From: Pasteurella sp049670895
Lineage (GTDB): Bacteria > Pseudomonadota > Gammaproteobacteria > Enterobacterales > Pasteurellaceae
Direction: 5' to 3' (one strand)
NCBI RefSeq assembly: GCF_049670895.1
Contig: NZ_CP187170.1
DNA: 64,000 nucleotides
Shown piece by piece: positions 33,676-43,500 of this stretch (positions within the stretch are counted from its first letter, which is position 1; every line of letters starts with the position of its first letter). The translations under genes and the position numbers were made by a program. The notes below the pieces were generated by a model. The model searched no databases and had not been told where the DNA came from. It was given only the letters and a program-made list of their open reading frames with translations.

Positions 33676-34059
33676 ATGATTAAAGGTATTCAAATTACCC
33701 AAGCAGCTAATGACAATCTATTAAACTCATTCTGGTTATTAGACAGCGAAAAAGGTGAAGCACGTTGCTTATGTGCAAAAGGTGACTACACAGAAGATCA
33801 AGTTGTTGCAGTAAGTGAACTTGGTAAAATCGAATATCGTGAATTACCAGTTGACGTTGCACCAACTGTCAAAGTGGAAGGTGGTCAACACTTAAACGTT
33901 AACGTATTACGTCGTGAAACATTAGAAGATGCGGTAAAACACCCTGAAAAATACCCACAATTAACTATCCGTGTTTCTGGTTATGCTGTGCGTTTCAACT
34001 CACTCACACCAGAACAACAACGTGATGTTATCACCCGTACTTTCACTGAAAGTTTATAA
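33676..34059 (+). CDS. grcA: Autonomous glycyl radical cofactor GrcA
   Basis: GrcA (YfiD) is a spare glycyl-radical domain that restores activity to pyruvate formate-lyase whose own C-terminus was cut by oxygen at the radical glycine. The 127-residue protein ends in RVSGYAVRFNSLTPEQQ with radical glycine G102, nearly identical to the C-terminus of PflB in this window. A strong GGAGG ribosome site precedes the ATG. It is monocistronic, with an FNR box upstream and two terminators downstream. Confidence 0.97.
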   Translation: MIKGIQITQAANDNLLNSFWLLDSEKGEARCLCAKGDYTEDQVVAVSELGKIEYRELPVDVAPTVKVEGGQHLNVNVLRRETLEDAVKHPEKYPQLTIRVSGYAVRFNSLTPEQQRDVITRTFTESL

Positions 34060-34066
34060 TAAAATG

Positions 34067-34097
34067 AACGCCCTGAAATCTCAGGGCGTTTTGCTTT
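34067..34097 (+). terminator. Terminator of grcA
   Basis: AACGCCCTG-AAATCT-CAGGGCGTT followed by TTGCTTTT, eight bases after the stop. Confidence 0.92.
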
Positions 34098-34103
34098 TGA
34101 AGA

Positions 34104-34137
34104 TAAAAATGCCTCGTTGTAATTGAGGCATTTTTAT
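34104..34137. terminator. Bidirectional terminator
   Basis: AAAAATGCCTC-GTTGTAATT-GAGGCATTTTT is nearly symmetrical, ending the leftward FNT/AhpD-like operon and backing up the grcA terminator. Confidence 0.88.
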
Positions 34138-34159
34138 TGTCAGAAATCACCTTCCTCGA

Positions 34160-34705
34160 TTAAGCGAATTCTTGTAACTCAGGGTTAATTGGCGTGTTAG
34201 CAATGTTATTCGCATAGTTACATAACGTGGCTAAACTCACCCCTAAAATCACATCTAAGGCATTTTGTTGCGTATAACCTGCGGCAAAAAAAGCGTTTAA
34301 TTGCTCTGTGGTCAATTTGGCTTTTTGTAAAATTACAGCCAAAGTGAAACGTGCAAGCGTATCTAATTTACTGCTTGAGGTAATGCCAGCAGTTGCACGA
34401 ATTTCACGCACCAATTGTTCGTCCATTTTAAGACGTTTTAAGGCAATTTTTGTATGTCCTGCCACACAAAAGCCACAGCCATTCACCACTGCAGCCGTGA
34501 TTTGCACCACTTCTCGCTCTTCTGCGGTTAAACTGTTTCTTTCATTAATGCCACCAACGGTACGATAGGTTTCCAGTGCTGTCGGGGCGTTGGCAAGCAC
34601 ACCAATTAAATTAGGAATAAAACCATTGGCATTTTGCACCGCAGTTAACGCCGTTTTGGCTGCCTCTGGGGCAGAATCAATGTTGTGAATCGTAAAAGTT
34701 GTCAT
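34160..34705 (-). CDS. AhpD-like carboxymuconolactone decarboxylase family protein
   Basis: A 181-residue all-alpha protein with the peroxidatic CxxC of AhpD-type enzymes: C77 and C80 in VVNGCGFCVAGHT, with H84 four residues on and a conserved glutamate (E64-E65) upstream. Such proteins act as alkylhydroperoxidases or thiol-disulfide partners; the exact reductant and substrate are unknown. The ATG at 34,705 follows GGAGAAAACA; an in-frame start at 34,735 would overlap the FNT gene. It is cotranscribed with the FNT channel, which ends 29 bases upstream. Confidence 0.88.
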   Translation of the reverse strand: MTTFTIHNIDSAPEAAKTALTAVQNANGFIPNLIGVLANAPTALETYRTVGGINERNSLTAEEREVVQITAAVVNGCGFCVAGHTKIALKRLKMDEQLVREIRATAGITSSSKLDTLARFTLAVILQKAKLTTEQLNAFFAAGYTQQNALDVILGVSLATLCNYANNIANTPINPELQEFA

Positions 34706-34734
34706 TGTTTTCTCCAGAAAATGTAAATTGGTCA

Positions 34735-35529
34735 TTAAATTTGATAATCATCTTTGAGCAAATGTTTGTAAGCATATAAATAAGACACACCTACAAAGGC
34801 TGCACCGCCCGTCACATTCCCTAAAAAGACAGGGATCATATTCAAGAAAAAGGCGGTCCATGTGATATCAGCCCCTGCCCAAATTCCTGCTGGAATAATG
34901 AACATATTTGCCACGAAATGCTGTAAGCCGATTAATACGAAGGTCATTACAGGGAACCAGATGGCTAAAATACGTCCCGATGTTTGTTGCGTGCCAAAAT
35001 AAAACCAAATGCCCATGCACACCATCCAGTTACACGCCAACGCCGACAGGAACGCTCGCCCAAAATCCATTTGAATTTTCGCTTCTGCAATGGCAATGGT
35101 TTTAGGTGCGGCAATACCTTCACTTAATCCCACATAATGCCCGAGAAAATATGCCATAAACAAAGCACCAAGTAAGTTTCCGACACTGACAATGCCCCAA
35201 TTTCGTAATAATTTGGCAAAACTCACTTTTTTGCTCAAACGCCCAAGGGTCATTAACATCATATTGCCCGTTGCCAGTTCGCCGCCACCAATCAAGATAC
35301 AAATTAAACAAATTGGAAATACTGCCGCCCCTAGCAAATTAGCCAGTCCAATCCAATCTGCTGGGATCCCTGTCACCACTTTTAAGTATGCAATATAGCC
35401 AAAGCTCACATAGCCACCACCAAGAAAGCTCAAAATAAACAAATTGTTAAAGCTGGCTCGGGATTTCGCATAACTTTTATCCAAGACATCTTGTAAAATT
35501 TCGTGTGGGTACAAATCACGAAATGACAT
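34735..35529 (-). CDS. FNT-family anion channel (formate/nitrite transporter)
   Basis: A 264-residue inner-membrane protein with six hydrophobic segments and FNT signatures: GGGELATGNMM in the first half and QHFVANMFIIPAGI in the second, with the central histidine of that motif. It is clearly related to FocA (23,918) but divergent, and lacks the long N-terminus that gates FocA. NirC-like nitrite or FdhC-like formate transport are both possible; neither nitrite nor formate enzymes are adjacent. The only neighbour in the operon is an AhpD-like protein. Confidence 0.92.
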   Translation of the reverse strand: MSFRDLYPHEILQDVLDKSYAKSRASFNNLFILSFLGGGYVSFGYIAYLKVVTGIPADWIGLANLLGAAVFPICLICILIGGGELATGNMMLMTLGRLSKKVSFAKLLRNWGIVSVGNLLGALFMAYFLGHYVGLSEGIAAPKTIAIAEAKIQMDFGRAFLSALACNWMVCMGIWFYFGTQQTSGRILAIWFPVMTFVLIGLQHFVANMFIIPAGIWAGADITWTAFFLNMIPVFLGNVTGGAAFVGVSYLYAYKHLLKDDYQI

Positions 35530-35845
35530 ATTTCCTCCATAAATGCTGTGTTCAAGTGAAACAAAAAATTAACATCGGCTTAATCTAAAGGAAAATAACT
35601 TTTGGTTACATATTACAAATTTAAATTATAACTCAGCACTATGTTTGCTATGGGAAGATCCCCTGTCATTTACGGCGGAGTTAAACACGCCATGAAAGAG
35701 AACAGGATCATGAAAAAAAGGGGCGTGAGATGATGATTTACCTTGGCTATTTTTTTGTAAGTTATGGCGATTAGTTGCTATTTCAGGTACAATCTTGCGA
35801 CTTTGTTTTATTGAGAATTCTCCCATTAATTAAGATTACTACTTT
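35530..35845. other. Divergent FNT / lepA promoter region
   Basis: A 316-base AT-rich spacer without a credible frame. A TACAAT hexamer at 35,788-35,793 is a possible lepA -10 element but has no good -35 partner. No FNR palindrome was found. Confidence 0.4.
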
Positions 35846-37642
35846 ATGAAGAACATTCGTAACTTTTCCATTATTGCACATATTGACCACGGTAAATCCA
35901 CCTTATCTGACCGTTTAATCCAAACTTGCGGCGGTTTATCTGATCGTGAAATGGAAGCACAAGTGCTTGACTCCATGGATCTTGAGCGTGAACGTGGTAT
36001 TACCATCAAAGCACAAAGCGTAACGTTAAATTATAAAGCCAAAGATGGCGAAACCTACCAATTGAACTTTATCGACACCCCTGGTCACGTTGACTTTTCT
36101 TATGAAGTTTCACGTTCCTTAGCTGCCTGTGAAGGGGCGTTATTGGTGGTCGATGCTGGGCAAGGTGTGGAAGCACAAACCCTTGCAAACTGCTATACCG
36201 CAATTGAAATGAATCTTGAAGTGGTGCCGATTTTAAACAAAATTGACTTACCCGCTGCCGATCCTGAACGTGTAGCAGAAGAAATTGAAGACATCGTGGG
36301 AATTGATGCCATGGAAGCGGTGCGTTGTTCAGCCAAAACAGGGGTGGGCATCGAAGACGTATTAGAAGAAATTGTCCATAAAATTCCTGCCCCCGAAGGG
36401 GATCCAGATGCACCATTACAAGCATTGATCATTGACTCATGGTTTGATAACTACTTGGGTGTGGTGTCTTTAGTACGCATTAAAAATGGTACCTTGCGTA
36501 AAGGAGATAAGATTAAAGTCATGTCCACTGGACAATCTTATAACGTTGATCGCCTAGGTATTTTTACCCCAAAACAAGTGGATACCACCGTGCTCAATTG
36601 CGGTGAAGTAGGTTGGGTGGTTTGTGCCATTAAAGACATTTTAGGGGCACCCGTGGGCGATACCCTTACCCTCCACAATAATCCAGCCACCTCTGTCTTA
36701 CCTGGCTTTAAAAAAGTGAAACCACAAGTTTATGCGGGGCTTTTCCCGATCAGTTCAGACGACTATGAAGCTTTCCGTGATGCGTTGGGTAAACTAAGCT
36801 TAAACGATGCTTCACTTTTCTATGAACCTGAAAATTCCACCGCACTTGGTTTCGGTTTCCGTTGTGGTTTCTTAGGTCTTTTACATATGGAAATCATTCA
36901 AGAGCGTTTAGAACGTGAATACGATCTTGATTTGATTACCACTGCCCCAACGGTAGTTTACGAAGTAGAAAAAACCGATGGTGAAGTGATTTATGTGGAC
37001 AGCCCTTCAAAACTTCCACCATTAAATAACATTGCAGAAATTCGTGAACCGATTGCAGAATGTAATATGTTATTACCACAAACCTACTTAGGTAACGTGA
37101 TTACACTTTGTGTGGAAAAACGTGGTGTACAAACCAACATGGTTTATCACGGCAATCAAGTGGCATTAACTTATGAGATCCCAATGGGTGAAGTGGTGTT
37201 GGATTTCTTTGACCGCTTAAAATCAACCTCACGTGGTTATGCCTCACTAGATTACGGTTTCAAACGTTTCCAAGCCGCAGACATGGTGCGTGTTGATATT
37301 ATGATTAACGGTGAGCGTGTTGATGCCTTGGCATTAATTGTACACAAAGACAATGCCCCTTATCGTGGTCGTGAATTAGTGGAAAAAATGCGTGAACTTA
37401 TTCCACGTCAACAATTTGATATTGCCATTCAAGCTGCAATTGGTAACCACATTATTGCTCGTTCAACCGTAAAACAATTACGTAAAAACGTGCTGGCTAA
37501 ATGTTATGGTGGTGACGTAAGCCGTAAGAAAAAACTCTTACAAAAACAAAAAGAAGGTAAAAAACGTATGAAGTCTTTAGGCAATGTGGAAGTGCCTCAA
37601 GAAGCTTTCTTAGCGATTTTACATGTGGGTAAAGATAAATAA
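35846..37642 (+). CDS. lepA: Elongation factor 4 (LepA)
   Basis: LepA is a ribosome-associated GTPase that can back-translocate the ribosome and influences initiation and assembly. The G1 motif AHIDHGKST is at residues ~11-19, G2/G3 follow with RGITIKAQ and DTPGHVDF, G4 is LNKIDLP, and the C-terminal domain ends with the basic segment RKKKLLQKQKEGKKRMK. The length, 598 residues, is normal. First gene of lepA-lepB-rnc-era, a conserved order. Confidence 0.98.
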   Translation: MKNIRNFSIIAHIDHGKSTLSDRLIQTCGGLSDREMEAQVLDSMDLERERGITIKAQSVTLNYKAKDGETYQLNFIDTPGHVDFSYEVSRSLAACEGALLVVDAGQGVEAQTLANCYTAIEMNLEVVPILNKIDLPAADPERVAEEIEDIVGIDAMEAVRCSAKTGVGIEDVLEEIVHKIPAPEGDPDAPLQALIIDSWFDNYLGVVSLVRIKNGTLRKGDKIKVMSTGQSYNVDRLGIFTPKQVDTTVLNCGEVGWVVCAIKDILGAPVGDTLTLHNNPATSVLPGFKKVKPQVYAGLFPISSDDYEAFRDALGKLSLNDASLFYEPENSTALGFGFRCGFLGLLHMEIIQERLEREYDLDLITTAPTVVYEVEKTDGEVIYVDSPSKLPPLNNIAEIREPIAECNMLLPQTYLGNVITLCVEKRGVQTNMVYHGNQVALTYEIPMGEVVLDFFDRLKSTSRGYASLDYGFKRFQAADMVRVDIMINGERVDALALIVHKDNAPYRGRELVEKMRELIPRQQFDIAIQAAIGNHIIARSTVKQLRKNVLAKCYGGDVSRKKKLLQKQKEGKKRMKSLGNVEVPQEAFLAILHVGKDK

Positions 37643-37652
37643 GGAACACATT

Positions 37653-38675
37653 ATGTCGAATATTTTTCTCGTCATATTATTGGCGGTTTGTTTTGGTTTG
37701 TGGAAAGTACTAGACTATTTTGCACTGCCAAACACATTTTCCATTTTATTGATCGTTTTAACCGCAGTGTCTGGTGCATTATGGTGCTACCACCGCTTTT
37801 CTGTCTTGCCAAAACGTGCAAGACAGATTGCACGAGCAGAACAACGCTCTGGTAAAACCTTAACAGAAGAAGAAAAACGCCATATTGAGCCAATTTCAGA
37901 AGGAAGTGAGTTTTTATCGTCACTGTTCCCTGTGTTAGCCTTTGTTTTTATCTTGCGTTCTTTTTTATTTGAACCCTTTCAAATTCCCTCCCCGTCAATG
38001 GAACCTACATTACGTGTGGGGGATTTTATTGTGGTGAAGAAATTTGCCTATGGTATCAAAGACCCTGTTTTTCAAAATACCCTTATTGAAACAGGAAAAC
38101 CAGCACGTGGTGATGTGATTGTCTTTAAAGCCCCAGCACGTCCAAATGTAGATTACATTAAACGGATTGTGGGTACTCCAGGTGATAAAATTTACTATAA
38201 CGAATATACCCGTCAATTACGCCTTGTGTATGCTAAAGAAGGCAAGGAATGCACCGCAGATTGTGAAAGTAAAGCCTTTAGCTATACCGATCCTGTCGCC
38301 AATCCTGACTTTAAATTTTTAGTTGGACGTGATCATCAAGGACAATATTTATATGGTCCCCCACCACTTGAAACCACAGAAACGGGCGATGTATCTCATC
38401 AAATTCACTGGTTTCCTGAACCTATTTCAGAAAGTTTTCGTTACAAAGCCTATCGTTCACAAGATGGCTATGTGACAGAATGGGTTGTGCCTGAAGGGGA
38501 ATATTTTGTGATGGGCGATAACCGCAATAATAGTGAAGATAGCCGTTTTTGGGGCTTCGTACCTGAACAAAATATTGTGGGTAAAGCCAGTTATATTTGG
38601 TTAAGCTTAGAGAAAAAACAAGATCAATGGCCAACAGGCATTCGCTTTGATCGCCTATTCACAGAAATTAAGTAG
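37653..38675 (+). CDS. lepB: Signal peptidase I
   Basis: LepB cleaves Sec and Tat signal peptides on the outer face of the inner membrane. Two N-terminal hydrophobic segments (about residues 1-22 and 26-46) and a third near 93-105 anchor it. The catalytic serine is S115 in IPSPSMEPTL, the general base K170 in DYIKRIVGTPGD, and box E is GDNRNNSEDSRFWG. The ATG at 37,653 follows AAGGAACACATT; a start at 37,623 would lie inside lepA. The protein has 340 residues, slightly longer than E. coli LepB. It is needed for the secreted proteins of this window that carry Sec signals. Confidence 0.97.
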   Translation: MSNIFLVILLAVCFGLWKVLDYFALPNTFSILLIVLTAVSGALWCYHRFSVLPKRARQIARAEQRSGKTLTEEEKRHIEPISEGSEFLSSLFPVLAFVFILRSFLFEPFQIPSPSMEPTLRVGDFIVVKKFAYGIKDPVFQNTLIETGKPARGDVIVFKAPARPNVDYIKRIVGTPGDKIYYNEYTRQLRLVYAKEGKECTADCESKAFSYTDPVANPDFKFLVGRDHQGQYLYGPPPLETTETGDVSHQIHWFPEPISESFRYKAYRSQDGYVTEWVVPEGEYFVMGDNRNNSEDSRFWGFVPEQNIVGKASYIWLSLEKKQDQWPTGIRFDRLFTEIK

Positions 38676-38681
38676 TGATTA

Positions 38682-39359
38682 ATGAATAAAAATTTAGAAC
38701 GCTTACAACGTAAGCTTGGTTATACTTTTAAGCAAGTTTCTTTGTTAGAACAGGCACTTACGCACCGTAGTGCCTCTGTAAAGCATAATGAACGCCTAGA
38801 ATTTCTAGGCGATGCCATTTTAAATTTCACCATCGCACAAGCACTTTATCACCAATTTCCTAAATGTAACGAAGGGGAGTTGAGTCGTATGCGTGCCACG
38901 CTTGTGCGTGAACCAACACTTGCCATTTTAGCAAGAGAGTTTGAATTGGGTGATTACCTTTGTTTAGGGCCTGGAGAATTGAAAAGTGGTGGCTTTCGCC
39001 GTGAATCCATTCTCGCCGACTGTGTCGAAGCCATTATTGGTGCCATGTCATTAGACAGCAATCTAGACACCACCACACAAATCATTTGCCATTGGTATAA
39101 GCGTTTGTTGGAAGAAATAAAACCAGGTGATAACCAAAAAGATCCTAAAACACGCTTACAAGAATATTTACAAGGTAAACGTTTAGCCTTACCCACCTAT
39201 CATGTTGTCGATATCAAAGGTGAAGCACATTGCCAAACCTTTACCGTAGAATGTTATATACAAAATATTGACCGCACTTTTATCGGTATTGGTGCCAGTC
39301 GCCGCAAAGCAGAACAAGCGGCTGCGGAAAAAATCTTACAAGAATTGGAAAACAAATGA
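38682..39359 (+). CDS. rnc: Ribonuclease III
   Basis: RNase III cuts double-stranded RNA in rRNA and mRNA processing. The catalytic signature ERLEFLGDA is at residues 37-45, with the second acidic cluster in DCVEAIIGA near 110-118; the double-stranded-RNA-binding domain occupies the last ~70 residues. The length, 225 residues, is normal. Its stop overlaps the era start (ATGA). Confidence 0.98.
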   Translation: MNKNLERLQRKLGYTFKQVSLLEQALTHRSASVKHNERLEFLGDAILNFTIAQALYHQFPKCNEGELSRMRATLVREPTLAILAREFELGDYLCLGPGELKSGGFRRESILADCVEAIIGAMSLDSNLDTTTQIICHWYKRLLEEIKPGDNQKDPKTRLQEYLQGKRLALPTYHVVDIKGEAHCQTFTVECYIQNIDRTFIGIGASRRKAEQAAAEKILQELENK

Positions 39360-40276
39360 ATGAAATGAACACGGCGGACAACGCCAAAACTTACTGTGGC
39401 TTTATTGCTATTGTAGGTCGCCCTAATGTGGGAAAATCCACCCTATTAAATAAAATTTTAGGGCAAAAAATCTCGATCACCTCTCGCAAAGCACAAACGA
39501 CTCGTCACCGTATTGTTGGCATTCATACGGAAGGGCCTTATCAAGCGGTTTATGTGGACACACCAGGATTACACATTGAAGAAAAACGAGCCATTAATCG
39601 TTTAATGAATCGTGCCGCAAGCAGTGCGATTGGGGATGTGGATTTAATCATTTTTGTCGTCGATGGAACCCATTGGAACGAAGACGATGAAATGGTGTTA
39701 AATAAATTGCGTGCAGCCAAAGCCCCCGTTGTTCTTGCGATCAATAAAATTGACAACATCAAAAACAAAGAAGATATGTTGCCATTTATTACCGAACTCA
39801 CAAGCAAATTTAACTTTGCTCACGTTGTGCCTATTTCTGCACAAGGTGGAAAAAATGTGAATGAATTAGAAAAAATCGTACGCGACTCTTTACGTGAAGG
39901 CTTACACCATTTCCCTGAAGAATATGTTACAGACCGTTCACAGCGTTTTATGGCATCTGAAATCATTCGTGAAAAACTTATGCGTTTCACGGGCGATGAA
40001 TTGCCTTACTCTGTCACCGTAGAAATTGAGCAATTTAAACTGAACGAACGTGGCACTTATGAAATCAACGGATTAATTCTTGTTGAACGTGAAGGGCAGA
40101 AAAAAATGGTGATCGGGAATAAAGGGCAAAAAATCAAGCAAATCGGCATTGAGGCACGTTCAGATATGGAACGTCTATTTGATAACAAAGTGCATCTTGA
40201 ACTTTGGGTCAAAGTAAAATCAGGTTGGGCAGATGACGAGCGTGCATTACGTAGTCTAGGCTATATGGACGAATAA
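39356..40276 (+). CDS. era: GTPase Era
   Basis: Era is an essential GTPase that binds 16S rRNA near its 3' end during 30S subunit maturation. G1 GRPNVGKS is at residues 21-28, G3 DTPGLH and G4 NKID follow, and the C-terminal KH domain carries VIGNKGQKIKQIG. The ATG at 39,356 overlaps the rnc stop by four bases, giving 306 residues; a second in-frame ATG three codons later is also possible. Last gene of the operon, with a strong terminator after it. Confidence 0.98.
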   Translation: MNEMNTADNAKTYCGFIAIVGRPNVGKSTLLNKILGQKISITSRKAQTTRHRIVGIHTEGPYQAVYVDTPGLHIEEKRAINRLMNRAASSAIGDVDLIIFVVDGTHWNEDDEMVLNKLRAAKAPVVLAINKIDNIKNKEDMLPFITELTSKFNFAHVVPISAQGGKNVNELEKIVRDSLREGLHHFPEEYVTDRSQRFMASEIIREKLMRFTGDELPYSVTVEIEQFKLNERGTYEINGLILVEREGQKKMVIGNKGQKIKQIGIEARSDMERLFDNKVHLELWVKVKSGWADDERALRSLGYMDE

Positions 40277-40302
40277 CCCCTTCCATCTTCCCCTTGTGAT
40301 GT

Positions 40303-40336
40303 ATCCCTCTCTTCAACAAAGAGAGGGATTTTTTTA
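40303..40336 (+). terminator. Terminator of lepA-lepB-rnc-era
   Basis: ATCCCTCTCT-TCAACAA-AGAGAGGGAT followed by seven T, about 27 bases after the era stop. Confidence 0.93.
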
Positions 40337-40512
40337 GCTTCAATATCACGGTCATGCTCAAAGCTAGGGCATCGTTTGTTCTACCACACGAACCACTAGC
40401 CTCTTGTGAAATCCAACCAGCTTGGAAAAAGCAAGCTAAAGTGCGGTGCTTTTTGAAAAAGTTTTGCCTTTAGTTCTCGTCCAAACCATGCATTTTCTTG
40501 TAATAAAAGAAT

Positions 40513-40540
40513 AAAAAAAGGGCTCATAATGAGCCCCTTT
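40513..40540 (-). terminator. Terminator of the giant exoprotein gene
   Basis: Read leftward, GGGCTCA-TTA-TGAGCCC is followed by a run of seven T (complement of 40,513-40,519), about 35 bases past the stop codon. Confidence 0.92.
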
Positions 40541-40572
40541 GTATTTACTGATTTGATTTATCTCGCAAGATA

Positions 40573-43500
40573 TTATTTATGGTTAACGCCTTTTCTAATC
40601 ACGTTTTGATAAATAGGCTCTTCCTGTGGCTTTTTGCCTACTTCCTCATAAATGGTCTCTTGCTGAGAAGAAATCACTCGTTGCGTTTTACCTGCTTGGA
40701 ATTGTAAATCCGCATACACAGGTTCCGTAGTTGGTACATGGCTGACCTGCTCCACAATTTTGTCACTTCTGGTTTTCAGTTGTGATTCAGGAATAAATCC
40801 TTTGCTCAATTGTGGTTTTTGTGGTTTCTCTGCCGTTTTCGGTGCTTGACCTTTCACTTTCGTCGCCACTTCGTCATAAACCACTTCGCTTGAGCCTTGA
40901 TGTACCTTAGCTTTCCCATTGTGACGGAATTGTAAATCCGCATACACAGGTTCCGTAGTTGGCACATGGCTCACTTGCTCCACAATTTTGTCACTTCTGG
41001 TTTTCAGTTGTGATTCAGGAATAAATCCTTTGCTCAATTGTGGTTGTGGTTTTTGTGGTTTCTCTGCCGTTTTCGGTGCTTGACCTTTCACTTTCGTTGC
41101 CACTTCGTCATAAACCACTTCGCTTGAGCCTTGATGTACCTTAGCTTTCCCATTGTGACGGAATTGTAAATCCGCATACACAGGTTCTGTAGTTGGCACA
41201 TGGCTCACTTGCTCCACAATTTTATCACTTCTGGTTTTCAGTTGTGATTCAGAATAGAAGCCTTCAACTTTATCCGCTGATTGAGCTTTTTTCTTATTCA
41301 CCTGAGCATAAATCGCATTTGGATCAGCAGGCTGATTCCCTTGTGCTTTTGGTTTAGGTGGCTGCACAGGTTTTTTCGCAACCGCAGGGGCTGCGTTTTG
41401 TTCTGTAGCCACTTTCCCCGTAGGCAATGCTGGTAATGGTTTTGCCGTTTTCGCTGCCACGTCAGGGGTTTTCACATGATGCTTCTGGATATAAGCTTGT
41501 AAATCCTGTGATTTAAACGGATTTTCAATCACTTGGTTACCAATCACAAAACGTGTTGAAGACATCGTTGGATCTTGCTCATACATTGCTCTTAAGTTTT
41601 TCGCTTCTGAGCTGTTGTAATGTTTATCTTTCGGATTGAACGCTTTCTTAATATTCTCAAGATTCACTTTCATATCCTTCGAAATTCCACGATCTTTCGT
41701 CACAATTTTATCTAATGGGAAATAGAACGCATCTTTATCCGCACTGCCACCGAGATGTTCAATTTTTGGACCTTCGGCGTTATCTTTTCCTTTCGATCTA
41801 AATGGATTAGAGAATCCGTGTTTTTTACTTGGCACATCTTGCTCATTCGCAACAACAGGTTTAGTCGCCGCTTTTGGTTTCTCTGCATCTGCTGGTAATT
41901 CATAGTTCACGACGTTGAAGAAACGTTTTCCGTCTTTCTTACCTGCGTAACCACTTTTCTCCCAGAATGCACCTTTCAACCAAGACTCAAATTGTTTGTG
42001 GCTTGGGAAAGTCATTTCACCAAAGTTAGGATCGAAGAATACCACTTTTTCACCTTGAACTGCTGCTGACACAGTGTGTGAACCACCCTCAAGGTTAATT
42101 GAGATTTTCTTCACGCCTGAGTTGTCGCTACCCGTATCTAAAATTGCTTTCGTTAATGCTGAAATATCTGTTTTTGATACAGTGCCGGCAACTTCGTCAC
42201 GACGACTTGCGTTACCCACTTTTTTCTCTTTCGGTACAACACCTTGTTCTTGCAACCAGCTATCAGTTAATTTGAACTGCTGTGTTGCACTACCGCTATT
42301 CATAAACTCAGTTTGTAGTTTCTTAATAGAATCGATAGTTTCTTGTTTTAAGTGACCTTTTTTACCGCCTTCATAAAGTGTATTCCAGAAGTCATCGCCT
42401 TGGTTACTGACTTTATTTGCGATCCAGTGTGCACAAGTAGACTCACAAACACCGTGTTGTGTTTCAACGTGTTTCACGATCTCTTTATAAACTTCACCTT
42501 TTGACTGTGCATATTTGAAGCTTACTTCACCGCCGTATTGTTCAACTGAAGAGCGAACATCATCAATTTTGTGTTTCACTTTCAACGGTTGGAACTGATC
42601 TTGAACTTGTTTTAACACACCGCGAGATTGCTCAATTAATTCTTTTTGTTGAACACGTTCACTCACTGGTTTGCTTACTTCAGCTTTAGCGTCTGCAGTA
42701 GGAACTGCTGCTTTTGGTTGTTCAGTTTCTACATTTGCTTTTCTAAAGGCAGCAGCACCAATAGCCTGCTCTAAAGTGCGGTTAGTTTCTACCGAGTTTT
42801 GTTCAGCTGGTTTTGCTACTGGTTTTTGAATAGCATCACCTTTTTTACCTAACTCGGTTAAGAACTCTTTCACCACTTCGCTACTTGTCGCTGACTTCGC
42901 CGTGGTATTCGTTTGTGGAATAATTTGTGTCTCAAATTCAGAATTAAACTTCGTAAACGGAGGATAACCTGCATCTAACAATAATTTATTCACAATTACC
43001 CGTGCCATACGACCATTACCTTCCGCAAATGGGTGGTAAGCAATTAAGCGTTGATACACTAAACCTGCTAATACGCTCGGCTCTACACCTTGGCTTCTCG
43101 CTTGGTTAATGAAATCCACCGTTTCGCTTAACTGGATTTTCGATGCTTCTGGGCTTGAGAACACCGCATTTTCTTTCGTTAACGTTTCTTTCTTGTAAAG
43201 CTGACGGTCTGCACCTTCATCTGGGCGTAAACCGTGGTTTAACTTCTCAATCATTTCAACTGTTAAGTCTTTACCTTGGCTGCTCTTCAAGAATTCTTCA
43301 ATCGCTCCTTGTACTTCCTCTTTTAATTTTGGATTACGTTGGATGGTTTTTGACGTTTCCGCTAACGCTTCTGTGATGCTTTGTGTTTTCACATTCACAT
43401 CTTCAATCACATCACCTTTCGGTAATTGTTTCACTAAGCCTTGAATTTCACTGAATTCTTCCACTGTCGGCTTGAATGTCACCGCATCATTGATACGTTT

